Part shown: one piece after another, positions 35,343 to 46,805 of the stretch
Numbering within the stretch: the first letter of the stretch is position 1
Layout of the letters: each line of letters begins with the position of its first letter
Assembly (NCBI GenBank): GCA_034359265.1
Contig: CP136896.1
Span: forward strand, 36,260,001-36,324,000
Length of the DNA: 64,000 nucleotides
Direction of reading: 5' to 3'
DNA from: Canna indica
Lineage: Eukaryota; Streptophyta; Magnoliopsida; Zingiberales; Cannaceae
Notes under the pieces: generated by a model
What the model saw: the letters and a program-made list of their open reading frames with translations, nothing else
The model's database searches: none
What the model was told of the DNA's origin: nothing
Made by a program: the position numbers and the translations under genes

Positions 35343-36795
35343 CATTAGTCTGTCAAAAATAACTCGATTAACAACTTCTCCCATCACAGTGAATGTTCTG
35401 GAGTCGCTCGGGACTCAGATTACAGGGCGTTTCGAGCCGATACCCCGAAGTTCAATCAGTCTGATTCGTTCAAGATTCTATTCGAAAAATAGTGCAATTC
35501 TGTGCATTAGTCTGTCCAGAATAACTCGATTAACAACTTCTCCCATCGCAGTGAATGTTCTGGAGTCGCTCGGTACTCAGATTACTGGGCGTTTCAAGCC
35601 GATACCCCGAAGTTCAATCAGTCGGCTTCGTTCAAAATCAATTCGAAAAATCATGCAATGATGTGCAATAGTCTGTCAAAAATAACTCGATTAACAACTT
35701 CTCCCATCGCAGTGAATGTTCTGGAGTCGCTCGGTACTCAGATTACTGGGCGTTTCGAGCTGATACCCCGAAGTTCAATCAGTCGACATCGTTCAAGATC
35801 TATTCGAAAAATCATGCAATTCTTTGCATTAGTCTGTCAAAAATAACTCGATTAACAACTTCTCCCATCACAGTGAATGTTCTGGAGTCGCTCGGGACTC
35901 AAATTACAGGGCGTTTCGAGCCGATACCCCGAAGTTCAATCAGTCTGCTTCGTTCAATATTCTATTCAAAAATTAGTGCAATTCTGTGCATTAGTCTGTT
36001 AAGAATAACTCGATTAACAACTTCTCCCATCGCAGTGAATGTTCTGGAGTCGCTCGGTACTCAGATTACTGGGCGTTTCGAGCTGATACCCCGAAGTTCA
36101 ATCAGTCGGCATCGTTCAAGATCTATTAGAAAAATCATGCAATTCTTTGCATTAGTCTGTCAAAAATAACTCGATTAACAACTTCTCCCATCACAGTGAA
36201 TGTTCTGGAGTCGCTCGGGACTCCAATTACAGGGCGTTTCGAGCCGATACCCCGAAGTTCAATCAGTCTGCTTCGTTCAATATTCTATTCAAAAATTAGT
36301 GCAATTCTGTGCATTAGTCTGTTAAGAATAACTCGATTAACAACTTCTCCCATCGCAGTGAATGTTCTGGAGTCGCTCGGTACTCAGATTACTGGGCGTT
36401 TCGAGCTGATACCCCGAAGTTCAATCAGTCGGCATCGTTCAAGATCTATTAGAAAAATCATGCAATTCTTTGCATTAGTCTGTCAAAAATAACTCGATTA
36501 ACAACTTCTCCCATCACAGTGAATGTTCTGGAGTCGCTCGGGACTCAAATTACAGGGCGTTTCGAGCCGATACCCCGAAGTTCAATCAGTCTGCTTCGTT
36601 CAATATTCTATTCAAAAATTAGTGCAATTCTGTGCATTAGTCTGTTAAGAATAACTCGATTAACAACTTCTCCCATCGCAGTGAATGTTCTGGAGTCGCT
36701 CGGTACTCAGATTACTGGGCGTTTCGAGCTGATACCCCGAAGTTCAATCAGTCGGCATCGTTCAAGATCTATTAGAAAAATCATGCAATTCTTTG
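35343..36795. repeat. 9-mer unit, 1,453 bp, with three 323-bp dimers
   Basis: e-c-a is followed by three copies of a 323-bp dimer (35,827-36,149, 36,150-36,472 and 36,473-36,795). Each dimer is a b-like monomer (162 bp, GCGTTTCGAGCCG) plus a c/d hybrid (161 bp) that starts TCTGTTAAGAATAA and ends CTATTAGAAA. The c monomer has CAATGATGTGCAATAG at its 3' junction. Confidence 0.9.
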
Positions 36796-37440
36796 CATTA
36801 GTCTGTCAAAAATAACTCGATTAACAACTTCTCCCATCACAGTGAATGTTCTGGAGTCGCTCGGGACTCAGATTACAGGGCGTTTGAGCCGATACCCCGA
36901 AGTTCAATCTGTCTGCTTCGTTCAAGATTCTATTCGAAAAATAGTGCAATTCTATGCATTAGTCTGTCCAGAATAACTCGATTAACAACTTCTCCCATCA
37001 TAGTGAATGTTCTGGAGTCGCTCGGGACTCAAATTACAGGGCGTTTCGAGCCGATACCCCGAAGTTCAATCAGTCTGCTTCGTTCAATATTCTATTCAAA
37101 AATTAGTGCAATTCTGTGCATTAGTCTGTCAAGAATAACTCGATTAACAACTTCTCCCATCGCAGTGAATGTTCTGGAGTCGCTCGGTACTCAGATTACT
37201 GGGGGTTTCGAGCCGATACCCCGAAGTTCAATCAGTCGGCTTCGTTCAAAATCAATTCGAAAAATCGGGCAATTCTTTGCATTAGTCTGTCAAAAATAAC
37301 TCGATTAACAACTTCTCCCATCACAGTGAATGTTCTGGGGTCGCTCGGTACTCAGATTACTGGGCATTTCGAGCTGATACCCCGAAGTTCAATCAGTCGG
37401 CATCGTTCAAGATCTATTAGAAAAATCATGCAATTCTTTG
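36796..37440. repeat. 4-mer unit, 645 bp, junction of the 5,003-bp tandem duplication
   Basis: It begins with an e monomer shortened to 161 bp by the deletion GCGTTTGAGCC at 36,880-36,890, with CAATCTGTCTGC and TTCTATGCATTAG. Then come b, c' (ACTGGGGGTTTCG) and d (TTCTGGGGTCG at 37,334). The join between the two 5-kb copies falls in the b monomer, whose ATCATAGTGAATG is unlike either source. Confidence 0.84.
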
Positions 37441-40400
37441 CATTAGTCTGTCAAAAATAACTCGATTAACAACTTCTCCCATCACACTGAATGTTCTGGA
37501 GTCGCTCGGGACTCAGATTACAGGGCGTTTCGAGCCGATACCCCGAAGTTCAATCAGTCTGCTTCGTTCAAGATTCTATTCGAAAAATAGTGCAATTCTG
37601 TGCATTAGTCTGTCCAGAATAACTCGATTAACAACTTCTCCCATCGCAGTGAATGTTCTGGAGTCGCTCGGTACTCAGATTACTGGGCATTTCAAGCCGA
37701 TACCCCGAAGTTCAATCAGTCGGCTTCGTTCAAAATCAATTCGAAAAATCATGCAATTATGTGCATTAGTCTGTCAAAAATAACTCGATTAACAACTTCT
37801 CCCATCGCAGTGAATGTTCTGGAGTGGCTCTGTACTCAGATTACTGGGCGTTTCGAGCTGATACCCCGAAGTTCAATCAGTCGACATCGTTCAAGATCTA
37901 TTCGAAAAATCATGCAATTCTTTGCATTAGTCTGTCAAAAATAACTCGATTAACAACTTCTCCCATCACAGTGAATGTTCTGGAGTCGCTCGGGACTCAA
38001 ATTACAGGGCGTTTCGAGCCGATACCCCGAAGTTCAATCAGTCTGCTTCGTTCAAGATTCTATTCGAAAAATTAGTGCAATTCTGTGCATTAGTCTGTCA
38101 AGAATAACTCGATTAACAACTTCTCCCATCGCAGTGAATGTTCTGGAGTCGCTCGGTACTCAGATTACTGGGCGTTTCGAGCCGATACCCCGAAGTTCAA
38201 TCAGTCGGCTTCGTTCAAAATCAATTCGAAAAATCATGCAATTATGTGCATTAGTCTGTCAAAAATAACTCGATTAACAACTTCTCCCATCGCAGTGAAT
38301 GTTCTGGCATCGCTCTGTACTCAGATTACTGGGCGTTTCGAGCTGATACCCCGAAGTTCAATCAGTCGACATCGTTCAAGATCTATTCGAAAAATCATGC
38401 AATTCTTTGCATTAGTCTGTCAAAAATAACTCGATTAACAACTTCTCCCATCACAGTGAATGTTCTGGAGTCGCTCGGGACTCAAATTACAGGGCGTTTC
38501 GAGCCGATACCCCGAAGTTCAATCAGTCTGCTTCGTTCAATATTCTATTCAAAAATTAGTGCAATTCTGTGCATTAGTCTGTCAAGAATAACTCGATTAA
38601 CAACTTCTCCCATCGCAGTGAATGTTCTGGAGTCGCTCGGTACTCAGATTACTGGGCGTTTCGAGCCGATACCCCGAAGTTCAATCAGTCGGCTTCGTTC
38701 AAAATCAATTCGAAAAATCATGCAATTATGTGCATTAGTCTGTCAAAAATAACTCGATTAACAACTTCTCCCATCGCAGTGAATGTTCTGGAGTCGCTCT
38801 GTACTCAGATTACTGGGCGTTTCAAGCTGATACCCCGAAGTTCAATCAGTCGACATCGTTCAAGATCTATTCGAAAAATCATGCAATTCTTTGCATTAGT
38901 CTGTCAAAAATAACTCGATTAACAACTTCTCCCATCACAGTGAATGTTCTGGAGTCGCTCGGGACTCAAATTACAGGGCGTTTCGAGCCGATACCCCGAA
39001 GTTCAATCAGTCTGCTTCGTTCAATATTCTATTCAAAAATTAGTGCAATTCTGTGCATTAGTCTGTCAAGAATAACTCGATTAACAACTTCTCCCATCGC
39101 AGTGAATGTTCTGGAGTCGCTCGGTACTCAGATTACTGGGCGTTTCGAGCCGATACCCCGAAGTTCAATCAGTCGGCTTCGTTCAAAATCAATTCGAAAA
39201 ATCGGGCAATTCTTTGCATTAGTCTGTCAAAAATAACTCGATTAACAACTTCTCCCATCACAGTGAATGTTCTGGAGTCGCTCGGTACTCAGATTACTGG
39301 GCGTTTCAAGTTGATACCCCGAAGTTCAATCAGTCGGCATCGTTCAAGATCTATTAGAAAAATAATGCAATTCTTTGCATTAGTCTGTCAAAAATAACTC
39401 GATTAACAACTTCTCCCATCACAGTGAATGTTCTGGAGTCGCTCGGGACTCATATTACAGGGCGTTTCGAGCCGATACCCCGAAGTTCAATCAGTCTGCT
39501 TCGTTCAAGATTCTATTTGAAAAATAGTGCAATTCTGTGCATTAGTCTGTCAAGAATAACTCGATTAACAACTTCTCCCATCGCAGTGAATGTTCTGGAG
39601 TCGCTCGGTACTCAGATTACTGGGCGATTCAAGCCGATACCCCGAAGTTCAATCAGTCGGCTTCGTTCAAAATGAATTCGAAAAATCATGCAATTATGTG
39701 CATTAGTCTGTCAAAAATAACTCGATTAACAACTTCTCCCATCGCAGTGAATATTCTGGAGTCGCTCGGTACTCAGATTACTGGGCGTTTCGAGCTGATA
39801 CCCCGAAGTTCAATCAGTCGACATCGTTCAAGATCTATTCGAAAAATCATGCAATTCTTTACATTAGTCTGTCAAAAATAACTCGATTAACAACTTCTCC
39901 CATCACAGTGAATGTTCTGGAGTCGCTCGGGACTCAAATTACAGGGCCTTTCGAGCCGATACCCCGAAGTTCAATCAGTCTGCTTCGTTCAGTATTCTAT
40001 TCAAAAATTAGTGCAATTTTGTGCATTAGTCTGTCAAGAATAACTCGATTAACAACTTCTCCCATCGCAGTGAATGTTCTGGAGTCGCTCGGTACTCAGA
40101 TTACTGGGCGTTTCGAGCCGATACCCCGAAGTTCAATCAGTCGGCTTCGTTCAAAATCAATTCGAAAAATCGGGCAATTCTTTGCATTAGTCTGTCAAAA
40201 ATAACTCGATTAACAACTTCTCCCATCACAGTGAATGTTCTGGAGTCGCTCGGCACTCAGATTACTGGGCATTTCGAGCTCATACCCCGAAGTTCAATCA
40301 GTCGGCATCTTTCAAGATCTATTAGAAAAATCATGCAATTCTTTGCATTAGTCTGTCAAAAATAACTCGATTAACAACTTCTCCCATCACAGTGAATGTT

Positions 40401-41798
40401 CTGGAGTCGCTCGGGACTCAGATTACAGGGCGTTTCGAGCCGATACCCCGAAGTTCAATCAGTCTGATTCGTTCAAGATTCTATTCGAAAAATAGTGCAA
40501 TTCTGTGCATTAGTCTGTCCAGAATAACTCGATTAACAACTTCTCCCATCGCAGTGAATGTTCTGGAGTCGCTCGGTACTCAGATTACTGGGCGTTTCAA
40601 GCCGATACCCCGAAGTTCAATCAGTCGGCTTCGTTCAAAATCAATTCGAAAAATCATGCAATGATGTGCAATAGTCTGTCAAAAATAACTCGATTAACAA
40701 CTTCTCCCATCGCAGTGAATGTTCTGGAGTCGCTCGGTACTCAGATTACTGGGCGTTTCGAGCTGATACCCCGAAGTTCAATCAGTCGACATCGTTCAAG
40801 ATCTATTCGAAAAATCATGCAATTCTTTGCATTAGTCTGTCAAAAATAACTCGATTAACAACTTCTCCCATCACAGTGAATGTTCTGGAGTCGCTCGGGA
40901 CTCAAATTACAGGGCGTTTCGAGCCGATACCCCGAAGTTCAATCAGTCTGCTTCGTTCAATATTCTATTCAAAAATTAGTGCAATTCTGTGCATTAGTCT
41001 GTTAAGAATAACTCGATTAACAACTTCTCCCATCGCAGTGAATGTTCTGGAGTCGCTCGGTACTCAGATTACTGGGCGTTTCGAGCTGATACCCCGAAGT
41101 TCAATCAGTCGGCATCGTTCAAGATCTATTAGAAAAATCATGCAATTCTTTGCATTAGTCTGTCAAAAATAACTCGATTAACAACTTCTCCCATCACAGT
41201 GAATGTTCTGGAGTCGCTCGGGACTCAAATTACAGGGCGTTTCGAGCCGATACCCCGAAGTTCAATCAGTCTGCTTCGTTCAATATTCTATTCAAAAATT
41301 AGTGCAATTCTGTGCATTAGTCTGTTAAGAATAACTCGATTAACAACTTCTCCCATCGCAGTGAATGTTCTGGAGTCGCTCGGTACTCAGATTACTGGGC
41401 GTTTCGAGCTGATACCCCGAAGTTCAATCAGTCGGCATCGTTCAAGATCTATTAGAAAAATCATGCAATTCTTTGCATTAGTCTGTCAAAAATAACTCGA
41501 TTAACAACTTCTCCCATCACAGTGAATGTTCTGGAGTCGCTCGGGACTCAAATTACAGGGCGTTTCGAGCCGATACCCCGAAGTTCAATCAGTCTGCTTC
41601 GTTCAATATTCTATTCAAAAATTAGTGCAATTCTGTGCATTAGTCTGTTAAGAATAACTCGATTAACAACTTCTCCCATCGCAGTGAATGTTCTGGAGTC
41701 GCTCGGTACTCAGATTACTGGGCGTTTCGAGCTGATACCCCGAAGTTCAATCAGTCGGCATCGTTCAAGATCTATTAGAAAAATCATGCAATTCTTTG
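37441..41798. repeat. Second copy of the 5-kb block: 12-mer, 6-mer and 9-mer units
   Basis: Units 37,441-39,377, 39,378-40,345 and 40,346-41,798 repeat 32,438-36,795 at +5,003 bp. Differences I found are few: GAGTGGCTC at about 37,824, CTGGCATCGC at about 38,306, TTCAAGCTG at about 38,822, CCCAACGCAG only in copy 1 (about 33,768), and ACTCCAATT only in copy 1 (about 36,221). Confidence 0.9.
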
Positions 41799-42928
41799 CA
41801 TTAGTCTGTCAAAAATAACTCGATTAACAACTTCTCCCATCACAGTGAATGTTCTGGAGTCGCTCGGGACTCAGATTACAGGGCGTTTGAGCCGATACCC
41901 CGAAGTTCAATCTGTCTGCTTCGTTCAAGATTCTATTCGAAAAATAGTGCAATTCTATGCATTAGTCTGTCCAGAATAACTCGATTAACAACTTCTCCCA
42001 TCACAGTGAATGTTCTGGAGTCGCTCGGGACTCAAATTACAGGGCGTTTCCTGCCGATACCCCGAAGTTCAATCAGTCTGCTTCGTTCAATATTCTATTC
42101 AAAAATTAGTGCAATTCTGTGCATTAGTCTGTTAAGAATAACTCGATTAACAACTTCTCCCATCGCAGTGAATGTTCTGGAGTCGCTCGGTACTCAGATT
42201 ACTGGGCGTTTTGAGCTGATACCCCGAAGTTCAATCAGTCGGCATCGTTCAAGATCTATTAGAAAAATCATGCAATTCTTTGCATTAGTCTGTCAAAAAT
42301 AACTCGATTAACAACTTCTCCCATCACAGTGAATGTTCTGGAGTCGCTCGGGACTCAAATTACAGGGCGTTTCGAGCCGATACCCCGAAGTTCAATCAGT
42401 CTGCTTCGTTCAATATTCTATTCAAAAATTAGTGCAATTCTGTGCATTAGTCTGTTAAGAATAACTCGATTAACAACTTCTCCCATCGCAGTGAATGTTC
42501 TGGAGTCGCTCGGTACTTAGATTACTGGGCGTTTCGAGCTGATACCCCGAAGTTCAATCAGTCGGCATCGTTCAAGATCTATTAGAAAAATCATGCAATT
42601 CTTTGCATTAGTCTGTCAAAAATAACTCGATTAACAACTTCTCCCATCACAGTGAATGTTCTGGAGTCGCTCGGGACTCAAATTACAGGGCGTTTCGAGC
42701 CGATACCCCGAAGTTCAATCAGTCTGCTTCGTTCAATATTCTATTCAAAAATTAGTGCAATTCTGTGCATTAGTCTGTTAAGAATAACTCGATTAACAAC
42801 TTCTCCCATCGCAGTGAATGTTCTGGAGTCGCTCGGTACTCAGATTACTGGGCGTTTCGAGCTGATACCCCGAAGTTCAATCAGTCGGCATCGTTCAAGA
42901 TCTATTAGAAAAATCATGCAATTCTTTG
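41799..42928. repeat. 7-mer unit, 1,130 bp: shortened e plus three more 323-bp dimers
   Basis: The e monomer carries the GCGTTTGAGCC deletion at 41,884. Three dimers follow (41,960-42,282, 42,283-42,605 and 42,606-42,928). The first has GTTTCCTGCCG and GCGTTTTGAGC, the second GGTACTTAGATT. The dimer was thus amplified a second time beyond the 5,003-bp duplication. Confidence 0.88.
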
Positions 42929-43574
42929 CATTAGTCTGTCAAAAATAACTCGATTAACAACTTCTCCCATCACAGTGAATGTTCTGGAGTCGCTCGGGAC
43001 TCAGATTACAAGGCGTTTCGAGCCGATACCCCGAAGTTCAATCTGTCTGCTTCGTTCAAGATTCTATTCGAAAAATAGTGCAATTCTATGCATTAGTCTG
43101 TCCAGAATAACTCGATTAACAACTTCTCCCATCGCAGTGAATGTTCTGGAGTCGCTCGGTACTCAGATTACTGGGCGTTTCAAGCCGATACCCCGAAGTT
43201 CAATCAGTCGGCTTCGTTCAAAATCAATTCGAAAAATCATGCAATTATGTGCATTAGTCTGTCAAAAATAACTCGATTAACAACTTCTCCCATCGCAGTG
43301 AATGTTCTGGAGTCGCTCGGTACTCAGATTACTGGGCGTTTCGAGCCGATACCCCGAAGTTCAATCAGTCTGCTTCGTTCAATATTCTATTCAAAAATTA
43401 GTGCAATTCTGTGCATTAGTCTGTCAAGAATAACTCGATTAACAACTTCTCCCATCGCAGTGAATGTTCTGGAGTCGCTCGGTACTCAGATTACTGGGCG
43501 TTTCGAGCCGATACCCCGAAGTTCAATCAGTCGGCTTCGTTCAAAATCAATTCGAAAAATCGGGCAATTCTTTG
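42929..43574. repeat. Last left-domain unit, 4-mer, 646 bp
   Basis: Order is e-c-(c/b hybrid)-c'. The e has ATTACAAGGCG and CAATCTGTCTGC. The third monomer starts as c or a (ATCGCAGTG, GGTACTCAG) and ends as b (AATATTCTATTC). The c' ends TTTGTATTAG, altering the phase marker at the domain boundary. Confidence 0.86.
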
Positions 43575-44382
43575 TATTAGTCTGTCAAAAATAACTCGAT
43601 TAACAACTTCTCCCATCACAGTGAATGTTCTGGAGTCACTCGGGACTCAGATTACAGGGCGTTTCGAGCCAATACCCCGAAGTTCAATTAGTCTGCTTCG
43701 TTCAAGATTCTATTCGATAAATCGTGCAATTCTTTGCATTAGTCTGTCAAAAATAACTCGATTAACAACTTCTCCCATCGCAGTGAATGTTCTGGAGTCG
43801 CTCGGGACTCTGATTTCTGGTCGTTTCTAGCCGATACACCGTAGTTCAATCAGTCGGCTTCGTTCAAGATCTATTTGAAAAGTCATGCAATTCTTTGCAT
43901 TAGTCTGTCAAAAATAACTCGATTAACAACTTCTCCCATCATAGATATTGTTCTGGAGTCGCTCGGGACTCAGATTACAGGGTGTTTCGAGCCGATACCT
44001 CAAAGTTCAATCAGTCTACTTCGTTCAAGATTCTATTCGAAAAATAGTGCAATTCTGTGCATTAGTCTGTCAAAAATAACTCGATTAACAACCTCTCCCA
44101 TCGCAGTCAATGTTCTGGAGTCACTCGGGACTCAGATTATAGGGCATTTCAAGCCGATACCCCGAAGTTCAATCAGTCTGCTTCGTTCAAGATTCTATTT
44201 GAAAAATCATGCAATTCATTGCATTAGTCTGTCAAAAATAACTCGATTAACAACTTCTCCCATCACAGTGAATGTTCTGGAGTCGCTCGGGACTCAGATT
44301 ACTGGGCGTTTGAGCCGATACCCAGAAGTTCAATCAGTCTGCTTCGTTCAAGATTCTATTCGAAAAATCGTGCAATTCTTTG
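43575..44382. repeat. First right-domain unit, 5-mer, 808 bp (l-f-g-h-i)
   Basis: The l monomer has GAGTCACTC, GAGCCAATACC and CGATAAATCG. The f has TCTAGCCGATACACCGTAG. The g has GGTGTTTCG and CCTCAAAG, and the h has AACCTCTCCC. The same variants recur at +1,131 (g to i) and, for l and f, at +2,423. Confidence 0.86.
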
Positions 44383-45513
44383 CATTAGTCTGTCAAAAAT
44401 AACTTGATTAACAACTTCTCCCATCGCAGTGAATGTTCTGGAGTCGCTCGGGACTCTGATTTCTGGTCGTTTCGAGCCGATACACCGAAGTTCAATCAGT
44501 CGGCTTCGTTCAAGATCTATTCGAAAAGTCATGCAATTCTTTGCATTAGTCTGTCAAAAATAACTCGATTAACAACTTCTCCCATCATAGTTAATGTTCT
44601 GGAGTCGCTCGGGACTCAGATTACAGGGCGTTTCGAGCTGATACCCCGATGTTCAATCAGTCTGCTTCGTTCAATATTCTATTCAAAAATTAGTGCAATT
44701 CTGTGCATTAGTCTGTCAAGAATAACTCGATTAACAACTTCTCCCATCACAGTGAATGTTCTGGAGTCACTCGGGACTCAGATTACAGGGCGTCTCGAGC
44801 CAATATCCCGAAGTTCAATCAGTCTACTTCATTCAAGATTCTATTCGATAAATCGTGCAATTCTTTGCATTAGTCTGTCAAAAATAACTCGATTAACAAC
44901 TTCTCCCATCGCAGTGAATGTTCTGGAGTCTCTCGGGACTCTGATTTCTGGTCGTTTCTAGCCGATACACCGTAGTTCAATCAGTCGGCTTCGTTCAAGA
45001 TCTATTTGAAAAGTCATGCAATTCTTTGCATTAGTCTGTCAAAAATAACTCGATTAACAACTTCTCCCATCATAGATATTGTTCTGGAGTCGCTCGGGAC
45101 TCAGATTACAGGGTGTTTCGAACCGATACCTCAAAGTTCAATCAGTCTACTTCGTTCAAGATTCTATTCGAAAAATAGTGCAATTCTGTGCATTAGTCTA
45201 TCAAAAATAACTCGATTAACAACCTCTCCCATCGCAGTCAATGTTCTGGAGTCACTCGGGACTCAGATTATAGGGCATTTCAAGCCGATACCCCGAAGTT
45301 CAATCAGTCTGCTTCGTTCAAGATTCTATTTGAAAAATCATGCAATTCATTGCATTAGTCTGTCAAAAATAACTCGATTAACAACTTCTCCCATCACAGT
45401 GAATGTTCTGGAGTCGCTCGGGACTCAGATTACTGGGCGTTTGAGCCGATACCCAGAAGTTCAATCAGTCTGCTTCGTTCAAGATTCTATTCGAAAAATC
45501 GTGCAATTCTTTG
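44383..45513. repeat. 7-mer HOR unit, 1,131 bp (j-k-l-f-g-h-i)
   Basis: This is the simplest complete right-domain unit, 161+162+162+161+162+162+161. The k has CCCCGATGTTC. The g-h-i part is nearly identical to that of the preceding unit; visible differences are TTTCGAACCG and GTCTATCAAAAATAA. Confidence 0.88.
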
Positions 45514-46805
45514 CATTAGTCTGTCAAAAATAACTTGATTAACAACTTCTCCCATCGCAGTGAATGTTCTGGAGTCGCTCGGGACTCTGATTTCTGGTCG
45601 TTTCGAGCCGATACACCGAAGTTCAATCAGTCGGCTTCGTTCAAGATCTATTCGAAAAGTCATGCAATTCTTTGCATTAGTCTGTCAAAAATAACTCGAT
45701 TAACAACTTCTCCCATCATAGTTAATGTTCTGGAGTCGCTCGGGACTCAGATTACAGGGCGTTTCGAGCCGATACCCCGAAGTTCAATCAGTCTGCTTCG
45801 TTCAATATTCTATTCAAAAATTAGTGCAATTCTGTGCATTAGTCTGTCAAGAATAACTCGATTAACAACTTCTCCCATCGCAGTGAATGTTCTGGAGTCG
45901 CTCGGTACTCAGATTACTGGGCGTTTCGAGCCGATACCCCGAAGTTCAATCAGTCGGCTTCGTTCAAAATCAATTCGAAAAATTGGGCAATTCTTTGCAT
46001 TAGTCTGTCAAAAATAACTCGATTAACAACTTCTCCCATCACAGTGAATGTTCTGGAGTCACTCGGGACTCAGATTATAGGGCGTTTCGAGCCAATACCC
46101 CGAAGTTCAATTAGTCTGCTTCGTTCAAGATTCTATTCGATAAATCGTGCAATTCTTTGCATTAGTCTGTCAAAAATAACTCGATTAACAACTTCTCCCA
46201 TCGCAGTGAATGTTCTGGAGTCGCTCGGGACTCTGATTTCTGGTCGTTTCTAGCCGATACACCGTAGTTTAATCAGTCGGCTTCGTTCAAGATCTATTTG
46301 AAAAGTCATGCAATTCTTTGCATTAGTCTGTCAAAAATAACTCGATTAACAACTTCTCCCATCATAGATATTGTTCTCGAGTCGCTCGGGACTCAGATTA
46401 CAGGGTGTTTCGAGCCGATACCTCAAAGTTCAATCAGTCTACTTCGTTCAAGATTCTATTCGAAAAATAGTGCAATTCTGTGCATTAGTCTGTCAAAAAT
46501 AACTCGATTAACAACCTCTCCCATCGCAGTCAATGTTCTGGAGTCACTCGGGACTCAGATTATAGGGCATTTCAAGCCGATACCCCGAAGTTCAATCAGT
46601 CTGCTTCGTTCAAGATTCTATTTGAAAAATCATGCAATTCATTGCATTAGTCTGTCAAAAATAAATCGATTAACAACTTCTCCCATCACAGTGAATGTTC
46701 TGGAGTCGCTCAGGACTCAGATTACTGGGCGTTTGAGCCGATACCCAGAAGTTCAATCAGTCTGCTTCATTCAAGATTCTATTCGAAAAATCGTGCAATT
46801 CTTTG
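45514..46805. repeat. 8-mer HOR unit, 1,292 bp (j-k-c'-l-f-g-h-i)
   Basis: This is the 7-mer with one left-domain c' monomer inserted after k. The k-c'-l-f stretch resembles 43.35-43.88 kb at an offset of 2,423 bp, which includes the last left-domain monomers. Private changes include AAATAAATCGATT and CTCAGGACTC near 46.66-46.72 kb. Confidence 0.88.
45837..45997 (+). repeat. Left-type c' monomer within the right domain
   Basis: The monomer has TCAAGAATAA, ATCGCAGTG, GGTACTCAGATTACTGGG, GTTTCGAGCCG and CAAAATCAATTCG, with a tail AAATTGGGCAATT that is c' with one CpG-to-TpG change. It lies between k and l, as the last c' of the left domain lies before the first l, so it was probably copied from the boundary as part of a larger block. 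Confidence 0.86.

Larger units (their letters stand above)
1..43574. repeat. Left satellite domain (classes a, b, c, c', d, e)
   Basis: This domain is marked by GGTACTCAGATTACTGGG in classes a, c, c' and d, by GGGACTCAAATTACAGGG in b, and by GGGACTCAGATTACAGGG in e. The tail variants TCGGGCAATT (c'), GCAATTATGTG (c) and CTATTAGAAA (d) are also left-domain markers. The basic HOR is the 6-mer e-c-a-b-c'-d of 968 bp. The right-domain markers CTGATTTCTGGT and ATAGATATTG are absent here. The domain holds about 270 monomers. Confidence 0.93.

Noticed and set aside
36880..36890. Sequencing error as the cause of the GTTTGAGCC one-base deletion
   Set aside because: The same deletion recurs in many monomers at defined HOR positions with linked variants, which random error would not give.
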